This document shows, piece by piece, positions 24,487 through 30,996 of a stretch of DNA of 49,501 nt. The position numbers and the translations under genes were made by a program. The notes beneath the pieces are model-generated. The model was not told the origin of the DNA. It was given only the letters and a program-made list of their open reading frames with translations, and did not search any database. How positions within the stretch are numbered: the first letter of the stretch is position 1; every line of letters starts with the position of its first letter. Origin of the DNA: an uncultured Lachnospiraceae bacterium (lineage in GTDB: Bacteria > Bacillota > Clostridia > Lachnospirales > Lachnospiraceae); assembly GCA_947588845.1 (NCBI GenBank), contig CANQAR010000013.1, forward strand, positions 1-49,501, given 5' to 3'.

Positions 24487-25470
24487 ATGAATGACAGAGC
24501 GTTGAGGGTATTGGAGCAGTATGAGCTGGAGGTTGTCAGCATGCGGCGGGGCCGCGGCGCGTACATATTGGAGACGACACAGGGTCTGCGGATTTTTTGT
24601 GACTATGAAAGTTCGGAAAGGCGGGCACAGTTCCAGAATTGTGTGATGGGGAAAATGCGCAGCGGCGGGTACCGCAATGTCGATGTAATTTTGCCGAATA
24701 AAGAAGGAAATCTGGTATCCGCCGACTGGGACGGACAGAAATATGTGGTGAAGGAATGGTATCCGGGGCGCGAGTGTGATCCCTCCAGCGAGGCGGAGAT
24801 TTTTGCCGCGGTGCGGAATCTGGCGAAGATTCACCGCGTCATGCACGCGAAGGAAGAATGTGAATTTATGGAAAGTTTCACGGCGCCTGATCCGCTGACG
24901 GAAGTCCGGGCGAGGAATATCGAGCTGAAAAAAGTGATTTCCTTTGTCCGCAGAAGAAAGGATAAATGTGCGTTTGAACGCCTGTTTCAGAACAGTTTTT
25001 CAATGTATTTCGAACAGGCCGCGGAGGTGCAGCGCCGTCTGGAACAGAATGGATGTGAACGTCTTGTACAGAGCGCGAAGGAGAACGGGACGGTCTGCCA
25101 TGGGGATTACGACCAGCATCATGTACTTCTGGCCGGGCAGGAGACGGCGACGACCGGGTTTGAACACTGCAGATATGGCCTGCAGATCAATGATCTGTAC
25201 CGGTTTGTCCGTAAGGTGTTGGAGAAACATGAGTGGAATCCGCGGCTCGGCATGCGGATGCTGGATCAGTATACGGGAATCCGTCCGGTCTCCGGGGAGG
25301 AGCGCCGCCTGCTCTACCTGAAGATGCTCTATCCGGAGAAATTCCGCAAACTGGCGAATTATTATCTGGAGAGCAACAAGGCATGGATTTCGAGACGGTT
25401 CCTCGACAAGCTGGAGCAACAGAACCGGCAACAGGAGGCGCGGAACGCGTTTGTGAAGGCACTACGATAA
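24487..25470 (+). CDS. CotS-family spore-coat kinase-like protein
   Basis: This 327-residue protein of the CotS/CotI family has a protein-kinase/aminoglycoside-phosphotransferase-like fold found on spore coats. The catalytic-loop region is VCHGDYDQHHVLLAG (about 203-217), followed by GFEHCRYGLQINDLYRFVRK, which replaces the usual DFD/DFE metal motif with FEH. The C-terminal SGEERRLLYLKMLYPEKFRK and YYLESNKAWISRRFLDKL are family hallmarks. Activity as a kinase is doubtful for many members. ATG 24487 is preferred over 24481 because GGGGGA ends at 24480, giving 6 nt spacing. Its presence, with the yabP-spoIIE cluster, shows the host makes endospores. Expression is probably from a mother-cell sigma factor; no such promoter was identified with confidence. 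Confidence 0.85.
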   Translation: MNDRALRVLEQYELEVVSMRRGRGAYILETTQGLRIFCDYESSERRAQFQNCVMGKMRSGGYRNVDVILPNKEGNLVSADWDGQKYVVKEWYPGRECDPSSEAEIFAAVRNLAKIHRVMHAKEECEFMESFTAPDPLTEVRARNIELKKVISFVRRRKDKCAFERLFQNSFSMYFEQAAEVQRRLEQNGCERLVQSAKENGTVCHGDYDQHHVLLAGQETATTGFEHCRYGLQINDLYRFVRKVLEKHEWNPRLGMRMLDQYTGIRPVSGEERRLLYLKMLYPEKFRKLANYYLESNKAWISRRFLDKLEQQNRQQEARNAFVKALR

Positions 25471-25521
25471 AGCAACAAAAGATATAAGAAACACTCGATA
25501 AAACCAGAGAAAATTTATATA

Positions 25522-25550
25522 TTGCAATAATGTATCTAATATGTTATGAT
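25522..25550 (+). promoter_or_regulatory. Promoter of type I toxin mRNA (module 2)
   Basis: TTGCAA and TATGAT are separated by 17 bp, with TG one base before the -10 (extended -10). The start would be near 25557, about 60 nt before the toxin codon. Confidence 0.7.
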
Positions 25551-25616
25551 TTTAAAAGGAACAGTCGTGTTGCAGGGTGGTTGGCCTCTATTCTACATAG
25601 GATGGGGGTGATGCCA

Positions 25617-25706
25617 ATGAAGAACGGATTCAGTTTTAATGATCTGATGCAGTTCGGAATTTTTCTTCTGGCATTACTGACATTTATCTATATAATTAGT
25701 CATTAA
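25617..25706 (+). CDS. Type I toxin peptide, holin-like (29 aa)
   Basis: This 29-residue peptide reads MKNGFSFNDLMQFG followed by the hydrophobic IFLLALLTFIYIISH. One membrane helix behind a short polar head is the shape of small Fst/holin-like toxins of Firmicutes. GGGGGTG lies 6 nt before ATG 25617; an in-frame ATG at 25611 would overlap it. In the mRNA, GGTTGGCCTC near the 5' end (25579-25588) is complementary to GAGGCCAACC near the 3' end (25775-25784), and GGGTGGTT can pair with AACCACCC at 25724-25731. Such end-to-end pairing keeps many type I toxin mRNAs silent. A perfect-consensus promoter on the opposite strand (25809-25837) drives an antisense RNA. It shares layout but not sequence with module 1. 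Confidence 0.8.
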   Translation: MKNGFSFNDLMQFGIFLLALLTFIYIISH

Positions 25707-25709
25707 TGT

Positions 25710-25802
25710 TTTGAGGAATAGAAAACCACCCTCTAAACTTTGGCACGAGTTGGGTGGTTTTCTATCATCCATAAGAGGCCAACCCCTTGTGGGCGGCTGT
25801 TC
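25710..25802 (-). ncRNA. Predicted antitoxin antisense RNA (module 2)
   Basis: Transcription from the minus-strand promoter should start near 25802 and run through the 13-bp hairpin TAGAAAACCACCC (25719-25731)/GGGTGGTTTTCTA (25752-25764). The 3' end is not certain: the U-tract after the hairpin is poor, so the RNA could extend into the toxin gene. It is fully complementary to the 3' part of the toxin mRNA. Confidence 0.65.
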
Positions 25803-25808
25803 TTTTTT
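25778..25808 (+). terminator. Probable terminator of toxin mRNA (module 2)
   Basis: GCC..CCC pairs with GGG..GGC (about 25779-25797) and is followed by TGTTCTTTTTTATT. The stem is imperfect but the U-tract is strong. Confidence 0.5.
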
Positions 25809-25837
25809 ATTATATGAGAATATCGAATAAATGTCAA
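25809..25837 (-). promoter_or_regulatory. Perfect consensus promoter of antisense RNA (module 2)
   Basis: On the minus strand TTGACA (25837-25832) and TATAAT (25814-25809) are 17 bp apart, an exact sigma-A consensus. No leftward gene follows, which argues for a strong non-coding transcript. Confidence 0.85.
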
Positions 25838-25875
25838 TGAAATAAACGTGAATAAAATAAATTCTTGATACAGGC

Positions 25876-25945
25876 GTTACTGTCCACTCCGTGACCAGCA
25901 ACAACGCTCTGCGATAAAGAAATCCCGAGCCCCGGGTCTTTCTGG
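25876..25945 (+). mobile_element. Truncated MITE-like element (Q3)
   Basis: The left end GTTACTGTCCAC (25876-25887) and CTCCGTGACCAGCAACAACG match element Q1 at 23242, then CTCTGCGAT leads into a new hairpin (AAAGA..CCCG/CGGG..TCTTT). The right TIR is missing. Confidence 0.6.
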
Positions 25946-26257
25946 AAAAATAGAGAAAAAGAGGTTCCCTTTTACTGCTTTTGGAGATATAATAGGTACA
26001 TTGAGGTCTGCCGCAGGGTACGGCATCTGCAGGCTTTCATCCGGCGGACCAGAGGACAGAACGGCGCTGCCGACTGCGCCTCCCATGAGGGGAGTGAGAC
26101 ATTTTTCAGAGAGAGAAAGAACGGCTCACTTTCCGGCTGCTGACTGCGTCTCCCGTGAGAAGAGCGAAATTGCCGGTCACGGCTGCGCAGGGGAGTGAGC
26201 GGCGGCAGAACGGCAGGTTCCGGAGAGATTTTAGGAAAATACCAGGAGGAATTTAAA
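25946..26257 (+). other. Leader region of the phosphoglucomutase gene
   Basis: A TATAAT at about 25991-25996 may be a -10 with a poor -35. The rest holds imperfect direct repeats (CGACTGCGCCTCCCATGAG, then TGACTGCGTCTCCCGTGAG, about 80 bp apart). It is not a T-box: the AGAGAG and GGTGG boxes do not line up. No gene is seen. Confidence 0.4.
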
Positions 26258-27994
26258 ATGGAAGATTACAGAAAAGCGTATGAAGAGTGGCTGTCAAATC
26301 CATATTTTGATGAAGAGACGAAAAACGAGCTGAAGGCGATCGCGGACAACGAGGACGAGATCAGGGATCGTTTTTATACAAGCCTTGAGTTCGGTACGGC
26401 AGGGCTGAGGGGCGTGATCGGCGCCGGCACGAACCGCATGAATCAGTATGTGGTCCAGAAGGCGACACAGGGCCTTGCGAACTATATTCTGGGCGTTGGA
26501 AAGCAGGCGCAGGGTGTGGCGATTGCTTACGACTCGAGACATATGTCCCCGGAATTTGCTGATTTTTCGGCTCTCTGCCTGGCGGCGAACGGGATCAAGG
26601 CTTATGTGTTTGATTCCCTGCGTCCGACGCCGGAGCTCTCCTTTGCGGTTCGTACGCTTGGCTGCGTGGCCGGCATCAATATTACCGCGAGTCACAATCC
26701 GTCAGAGTACAACGGATACAAGGTATACTGGGAAGACGGCGCTCAGATCACGCCGCCGCATGACACGGGAATCATGGCGGAAGTGAACAAAGTGCCGGAC
26801 TATACCTCCGCGAAGACGATGGATAAGGAAGCGGCGATTGCGGCAGGGCTGTATGAAGTGATCGGCCAGAAGATCGACGATGCGTTCATCAACGGCCTGA
26901 AGAAGCTGGTGCTTCATCCGGAAGTGATCAAGGCGGAGAGCGCCAACCTCAAGATCGTCTACACGCCGCTGCACGGCACGGGCAATCTTCCGGTGAGACG
27001 TGTGCTGAAAGAACTTGGTTTCGAGCATGTCTATGTTGTGAAGGAGCAGGAACTGCCGGACGGCGATTTCCCGACCGTAAGCTATCCGAATCCGGAGGCA
27101 AAGGAGGCGTTCGCGCTTGGCCTGAAGCTCGCGAAGGAAGTGGACGCGGATCTGGTTCTCGCGACCGACCCGGACGCAGACCGTCTCGGCGTCTATGTGA
27201 AGGATTCTCAGACCGGCGAGTACCATTCCCTGACCGGAAATATGTCCGGCTGTCTGCTCGCGGACTATGAGATCGGCCAGACGAAGGCTGTGAAGGGCCT
27301 TCCGGAGGACGGCGTCCTGATCAAGACGATCGTCACGACAAATATGGCGGACGCGATCGCAAAATATTACGGGACAAAGCTGATCGAGGTTCTGACCGGC
27401 TTCAAGTACATCGGACAGCAGATTCTCGGTTTCGAGCAGAGCGGCAAAGGAACCTATCTTTTCGGATTTGAAGAGAGCTACGGCTGCCTGATCGGCACCC
27501 ACGCGAGAGATAAGGACGCGATTGTCGCCACGATGGCGCTTGCTGAGGCGGCGGCATTCTACAAATCGCAGGGAAAGACACTCTGGGATGCGATGATCGA
27601 GCTGTACGAGCGCTATGGTTACTACAAGGATGATATCAAGTCCATCACGCTGAAGGGGATTGAAGGACTCCAGAAGATTCAGGAAATTCTTGAGACGCTG
27701 CGCAAAAATCCGCCGAAGGAGATCGGCGGCTATAAGGTGACTTCCGCGCGCGACTACAAGGCGGACACGATCGTGGACGTTGCGACGGGAGCGGTGAAGC
27801 CGACCGGGCTTCCGAAATCAAACGTGCTTTACTATGATCTCACCGACGATGCGTGGCTGTGTGTGCGTCCGTCTGGAACAGAGCCGAAGGTTAAATTTTA
27901 CTATGGAATCAAGGGAACATCCCTTGCGGATGCGGATGCGAAATCAGCTGCGCTCGGCGAACAGGTTCTGGCTATGATTAATGAAATGCTGTAA
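26258..27994 (+). CDS. Phospho-sugar mutase (alpha-phosphoglucomutase type)
   Basis: This 578-residue enzyme of the alpha-D-phosphohexomutase superfamily interconverts glucose-1-phosphate and glucose-6-phosphate (or the mannose forms), linking glycolysis with cell-envelope sugar synthesis. It has four domains: FGTAGLRGVIGAG near the N-terminus, the phosphoserine loop TASHNPSEYNGYK (active Ser145), the metal loop ATDPDADRLG (Asp304, Asp306, Asp308), the sugar loop GFEESYG, and the C-terminal phosphate loop RPSGTEPKVKFY. Length and sequence fit the PgcA-type enzymes of Firmicutes. ATG 26258 is fixed by CAGGAGGAA 9 nt upstream; the longer frame from 26195 runs through the leader repeats and is rejected. 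It stands alone, with a weak hairpin (CCTTG/CAAGG) after it. Confidence 0.95.
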   Translation: MEDYRKAYEEWLSNPYFDEETKNELKAIADNEDEIRDRFYTSLEFGTAGLRGVIGAGTNRMNQYVVQKATQGLANYILGVGKQAQGVAIAYDSRHMSPEFADFSALCLAANGIKAYVFDSLRPTPELSFAVRTLGCVAGINITASHNPSEYNGYKVYWEDGAQITPPHDTGIMAEVNKVPDYTSAKTMDKEAAIAAGLYEVIGQKIDDAFINGLKKLVLHPEVIKAESANLKIVYTPLHGTGNLPVRRVLKELGFEHVYVVKEQELPDGDFPTVSYPNPEAKEAFALGLKLAKEVDADLVLATDPDADRLGVYVKDSQTGEYHSLTGNMSGCLLADYEIGQTKAVKGLPEDGVLIKTIVTTNMADAIAKYYGTKLIEVLTGFKYIGQQILGFEQSGKGTYLFGFEESYGCLIGTHARDKDAIVATMALAEAAAFYKSQGKTLWDAMIELYERYGYYKDDIKSITLKGIEGLQKIQEILETLRKNPPKEIGGYKVTSARDYKADTIVDVATGAVKPTGLPKSNVLYYDLTDDAWLCVRPSGTEPKVKFYYGIKGTSLADADAKSAALGEQVLAMINEML

Positions 27995-28036
27995 TATTCA
28001 TCCTTGTTTAGGGACAGGTCTGCAAGGGAAATTTTC

Positions 28037-28065
28037 TTGACAAACAGGGCATATCATTATATAAA
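28037..28065 (+). promoter_or_regulatory. Promoter of the hup transcript
   Basis: TTGACA and TATAAA are separated by 17 bp, giving a leader of about 225 nt before the HU start codon. The leader has no clear terminator; its function, if any, is unknown. Confidence 0.7.
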
Positions 28066-28297
28066 TAGTAACGGGGCTTTTGACGGGTCGTTAAATGAAC
28101 GTGCCGGGATCTGCGCGGATAATGAACCAGGCGGACATGCCGTGCGGATGTATGGTGAATATTGTGGCGGAAAACAAAGACAAAACTCTTATCCTGCGGG
28201 AAGCAGCGGAGCCTTCGGGTTATTGGAGTGAGCAGTAGCATTTTCGGATTTGCAGATGCTGTCCGGTATATGAGAACAATTCACAGGAGGAATTAAA

Positions 28298-28576
28298 ATG
28301 AACAAGGCAGAATTAATAGCTGCAGTTGCAGAGAAGACAGAATTATCAAAGAAAGATGCAGAAAAGGCCCTGAAGGCTTTTACGGATGTGATCGCGGAAG
28401 AGCTTAAGAAGGGAGACAAGGTGCAGCTTGTTGGTTTTGGCACTTTCGAGGTATCTGAGCGTGCTTCCAGAGAAGGAAGGAATCCGCAGACCGGCGAGGC
28501 GATGACAATTGCCGCTTCCAGGACGCCGAAGTTCAAGGCAGGGAAAGCCCTGAAGGACATGATGAACGAAAAATAA
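28298..28576 (+). CDS. hup: HU-family DNA-binding protein
   Basis: This 92-residue histone-like protein binds and bends DNA as a dimer and compacts the nucleoid. It opens [20 protein letters not shown], has the [20 protein letters not shown] arm region, with the DNA-inserting proline in RNPQTGE, and closes with [12 protein letters not shown]. The length is typical. AGGAGG lies 8 nt before the start. It heads the sporulation/division cluster and precedes the S4-domain gene by 107 bp, an order also seen in related clostridia. Confidence 0.97.
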   Translation: MNKAELIAAVAEKTELSKKDAEKALKAFTDVIAEELKKGDKVQLVGFGTFEVSERASREGRNPQTGEAMTIAASRTPKFKAGKALKDMMNEK

Positions 28577-28683
28577 AAGTATCGTGAAATTGATATGACC
28601 GGGAGACCGGGTGCGGGCAGGTGCCGGAACGCTTCCATGACTGGAGCAGGCGCCTGCCCTTGGTTATACAGTGGAGGTGTAAC

Positions 28684-28923
28684 ATGCGTCTTGATAAATA
28701 TCTGAAAGTATCCCGCCTGATTAAGAGGAGAACCGTGGCAAATGAGGCCTGCGACGCGGGCAGAGTTCTGCTCAATGGAAAGCCGGCGAAAGCGTCGGCG
28801 GCTGTGAAGCAGGGAGATATTCTGGAGATTCAGTTCGGAAGCCGGACCGTGAAGGTCGAAATTCTGGATGTGCAGGAGACCGTGAGGAAAGAGGCTGCGG
28901 CGGAGATGTACCGTTATCTGTAG
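28684..28923 (+). CDS. rqcP: S4-domain RNA-binding protein RqcP (YabO)
   Basis: This 79-residue S4 protein is the ribosome-associated quality-control factor RqcP (formerly YabO). It works with RqcH to add alanine tails to stalled nascent chains on the 50S subunit. It has the S4 core MRLDKYLKVSRLIKRRTVAN, then VLLNGKPAKASAAVKQGD and LEIQFGSRTVKVEIL. ATG 28684 is fixed by TGGAGGTG 6 nt upstream; the longer frame from 28621 lacks a ribosome site. The position between hup and yabP matches Bacillus and Clostridium gene order, which supports the name. Confidence 0.9.
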   Translation: MRLDKYLKVSRLIKRRTVANEACDAGRVLLNGKPAKASAAVKQGDILEIQFGSRTVKVEILDVQETVRKEAAAEMYRYL

Positions 28924-29025
28924 CAGCCGATTGTGACTGGGAGATGCCTGCTTCTGCGGACGGCGGGAAAACACAGGTCAGGATTTGCAGATTACCTTTG
29001 AACCCGTGTCGGGAGAGAGCTGATC

Positions 29026-29112
29026 GCTGCAGTTCACGTCTCCACGGAATTCGAGGTGATTTCCGCATAAAATGCGAGGAAAATGCCACGAAAGTGTCAG
29101 TTCTGTGCATCG
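29026..29112 (-). mobile_element. Degraded MITE-like element (Q4), reverse orientation
   Basis: Read on the minus strand, CGATGCACAGAA, then CACTTTCGTGGCATTTTC, CGGAAATCACCTCGA and GTGAACTG follow the order of Q1, with the middle GCGCCTCAGACCTCGGG deleted. It lies between rqcP and yabP, a gap of 262 bp that is otherwise without genes. Confidence 0.6.
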
Positions 29113-29185
29113 GATCCTCTGCATAATCGGGCGGCGCTGCGCATAAACTGTAAAAACAGGGGATTCCGGAGCGGAGCGCATTTAT

Positions 29186-29464
29186 ATGGAAGAAACAAGA
29201 ACAGGAAAGCCGCATCAGATTCTTTGGAAAGAGAGAAAGCAGGGAAGTGTTACGGGGGTAATGGATGTCGTTTCTTTTGACGAATCGGCAATCCTTCTTG
29301 AGACAGCGCTCGGAATGCTTACCCTGAAAGGAAAGGACCTTCATATCAGCAGGTTGTCCCTTGAGACGGGGGAGGTCGATATGGAGGGGACGATCGACAG
29401 TATGGTCTATTCCGGGAGCGGTCCATCCTCAAAAGGCAGTTTCTTGAAGAGGATGTTTCAATGA
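29186..29464 (+). CDS. yabP: Sporulation protein YabP
   Basis: This 92-residue sporulation protein has the YabP/YqfC fold: LWKERKQGSVTGVMDVVSFD, then ILLETALGMLTLKGKDLHIS, then RLSLETGEVDMEGTIDSMVY. The LTLKGKDLHI...L....GEV pattern is diagnostic. In Bacillus it is made in the mother cell and is linked to spore-cortex assembly with YabQ. The last bases overlap yabQ (ATGA), so both are translated together. GGAGCGGAG lies upstream of ATG 29186. Confidence 0.93.
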   Translation: MEETRTGKPHQILWKERKQGSVTGVMDVVSFDESAILLETALGMLTLKGKDLHISRLSLETGEVDMEGTIDSMVYSGSGPSSKGSFLKRMFQ

Positions 29465-30108
29465 TGAGTCAGGTGATCCGTCAGGAGACCATGGTTTTCC
29501 TGACGGCGGTCCTGCACGGGGCTCTGCTTGCGCTGGTGTATGATCTGCTCCGTGCCCTGCGCAGAGTGTTCGCGCACAGCCTGGCGGCGGTCTCGGCGGA
29601 AGATTTTCTGTTCTGGATAGCTGCAGGTTTCCTTACTTTCTGCCTGCTTTTTCAGGAGACAGACGGCGTTATACGCGGCTATGTCGTTGTGGGCGCGGCT
29701 TTGGGCGTGATTCTTTACCGGAACCTGTTTGGCCATCTTGTCCTGCGGGTTGTGACAGGGATTCTTGGAGGGATCCGGACGGCGGTAAAAATGATCGGGA
29801 AAGCGGCTGGGAAAGTGCGAAGAGTGGTTGGAGGAGTTCTGAGGAAAGCAGCCGGGAAGGTGCGAAGAGCGGTCGGAGGAATCCTGAGAAGAGCGGCAGG
29901 AAAGGTGAGAAGAGCGGTCGGAAGAATCTTGGGAAAAGCAGCAGAGAAGGTGCGGAGAATGACTGGGAAGATCACAGGGAAGACGCGAAGAAAAGCGAAA
30001 AGGGGAGCCCGGGGAATAACCGGCAGGGTTTCGGAGAAAATGCAGAGAAAAACAGCCGGCAGGAGGCAGGAACGGATACCGGGAACAGCTGGCAGGAAGG
30101 GCACGTAA
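29461..30108 (+). CDS. yabQ: Sporulation membrane protein YabQ with long basic repeat tail
   Basis: This 215-residue protein is the spore-cortex membrane protein YabQ. Residues 1-100 hold three hydrophobic segments (MVFLTAVLHGALLALVYD; FLFWIAAGFLTFCLLF; GYVVVGAALGVILYRN) and RALRRVF, the family core. From about 105 to the end lies an unusual Arg/Lys-rich tail built on about four copies of a 15-residue unit (AGKVRRAVGGILRKA-like), then KTRRKAKRGARGITG. YabQ in other clostridia has a shorter or irregular tail, as I recall. The tail is amphipathic and would bind acidic polymer or membrane. ATG 29461 overlaps the yabP stop; ATG 29464 is also possible. Confidence 0.85.
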   Translation: MMSQVIRQETMVFLTAVLHGALLALVYDLLRALRRVFAHSLAAVSAEDFLFWIAAGFLTFCLLFQETDGVIRGYVVVGAALGVILYRNLFGHLVLRVVTGILGGIRTAVKMIGKAAGKVRRVVGGVLRKAAGKVRRAVGGILRRAAGKVRRAVGRILGKAAEKVRRMTGKITGKTRRKAKRGARGITGRVSEKMQRKTAGRRQERIPGTAGRKGT

Positions 30109-30322
30109 CACGAAACACAGACTTTTTGATTTGCTGCTGTGGGATTATTTGTGGAAAATGTAGTATTTTGTCGTTCGATTGCGCATAAAAAAATCGAGAA
30201 AAGAATTGAAATTATAGAAAAAAAAGTATAAAATGAGAGAAACAGGGATCGAGGGGAGAAAGGGGGACGGTCACAGGTACAGACAGGTCAATGGGCACAA
30301 ATAGAAATAAGGGGTATGAGAA

Positions 30323-30628
30323 ATGATTCGAAGCAAAGGAAAGCGTGTTCGCAGGAGCAATCGCCGGTGTATGATGGGAATCACCATAGTCGTTTTACTG
30401 CTTTTGATCGTGCTTCAGATTCAGAGTCAGAAGCTGATCAGGAAAAATGACAACTACGAAGTTCGGAAAGCGGAGCTCGAGCAGGCGATCAAGGATGAGA
30501 AGGTTCGTGCGGGGGAGATCAAGGACCTTCAAAAATATATAGATTCGGATGAGTATATCGAAAAGATTGCCCGGGATAAGCTTGGAATGGTTTATAAGGA
30601 CGAGGTTATTTTTAAAGTGGAGGACTGA
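30323..30628 (+). CDS. divIC: Septum formation initiator DivIC/FtsB
   Basis: This 101-residue bitopic division protein has a basic cytoplasmic N-terminus, one helix (GITIVVLLLLIVLQIQ, about 19-34), then a coiled coil of about 40 residues (ELEQAIKDEKVRAGEIKDLQ) and the FtsB/DivIC ending YIEKIARDKLGMVYKDEVIF. It joins FtsL and DivIB in the divisome. Its place after yabQ matches Bacillus. AAGGGG lies upstream of ATG 30323. A 214-bp gap separates it from yabQ; the AT-rich part (30120-30240) may hold a promoter. Confidence 0.93.
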   Translation: MIRSKGKRVRRSNRRCMMGITIVVLLLLIVLQIQSQKLIRKNDNYEVRKAELEQAIKDEKVRAGEIKDLQKYIDSDEYIEKIARDKLGMVYKDEVIFKVED

Positions 30629-30665
30629 AGGATTTGCTGCCGTACCGCATGGTGCGGCATGTTTT

Positions 30666-30844
30666 GTGTCACAGGAAATTTCGCCCTGTGACACAGAAGT
30701 TCAATTCTATAGCAAACGACAAAAATTTTTGCCGTTTGCTATAAACCCTCCGGGGGATGCGCACGAATTTGAAGCGGAAAAATGCCGCCTGAGCGGCACA
30801 AATTCGGCGCAGGGAACGATCAAAACGAAAATCGTTTTGTCGTT
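30666..30844 (+). repeat. Structured intergenic mosaic repeat (copy C), four stems
   Basis: In order: palindrome GTGTCACAGG/CCTGTGACAC (30666-30694); an AT-rich palindrome TATAGCAAACG/CGTTTGCTATA (30708-30743); CCCTCCGGG and the core 30756-30810 (GATGCGCA, outer stem CGAATTTG/CAAATTCG, GGAAAAATG, inner hairpin CCGC-CTGA-GCGG, GCGC); and an AACGA..AAAACGA/TCGTTTT..TCGTT palindrome (30815-30844). The outer and inner stems differ wholly from copies A/B but remain paired. It separates divIC from spoIIE. Confidence 0.85.
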
Positions 30845-30878
30845 CCCTATATCTTTTTAATAAATTTCCGTCCTGATT

Positions 30879-30911
30879 CTGACAAAACCTGCGAGGCAGA
30901 TCATATATAAT
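30879..30911 (+). promoter_or_regulatory. Candidate Spo0A-dependent promoter of spoIIE (21-bp spacer)
   Basis: CTGACA and TATAAT are 21 bp apart, too far for a normal sigma-A promoter. In Bacillus the spoIIE and spoIIG promoters are known for 21-22 bp spacers, used by Spo0A with sigma-A. TGACAAA (30880-30886) overlaps the -35 and matches the 0A box TGNCGAA at 6 of 7 positions. The start would be near 30918. Confidence 0.5.
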
Positions 30912-30996
30912 AGTGCCGGGATCAAAAGTTCATGCGGCAGGCAGCGGCATGACTTTGGGATCCGCAGCTATGGTACGTGTCTGGGGAGGGGTCAGG

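Noticed and set aside
25946-26257. T-box leader before phosphoglucomutase
   Set aside because: The conserved T-box sequence and specifier loop are absent, and the gene is not an amino-acid gene.
30913-30996. GTG 30913 as start of spoIIE
   Set aside because: It is 2 bp from the predicted -10 box, so it would precede the transcript; GGAGGGG points to ATG 30997.
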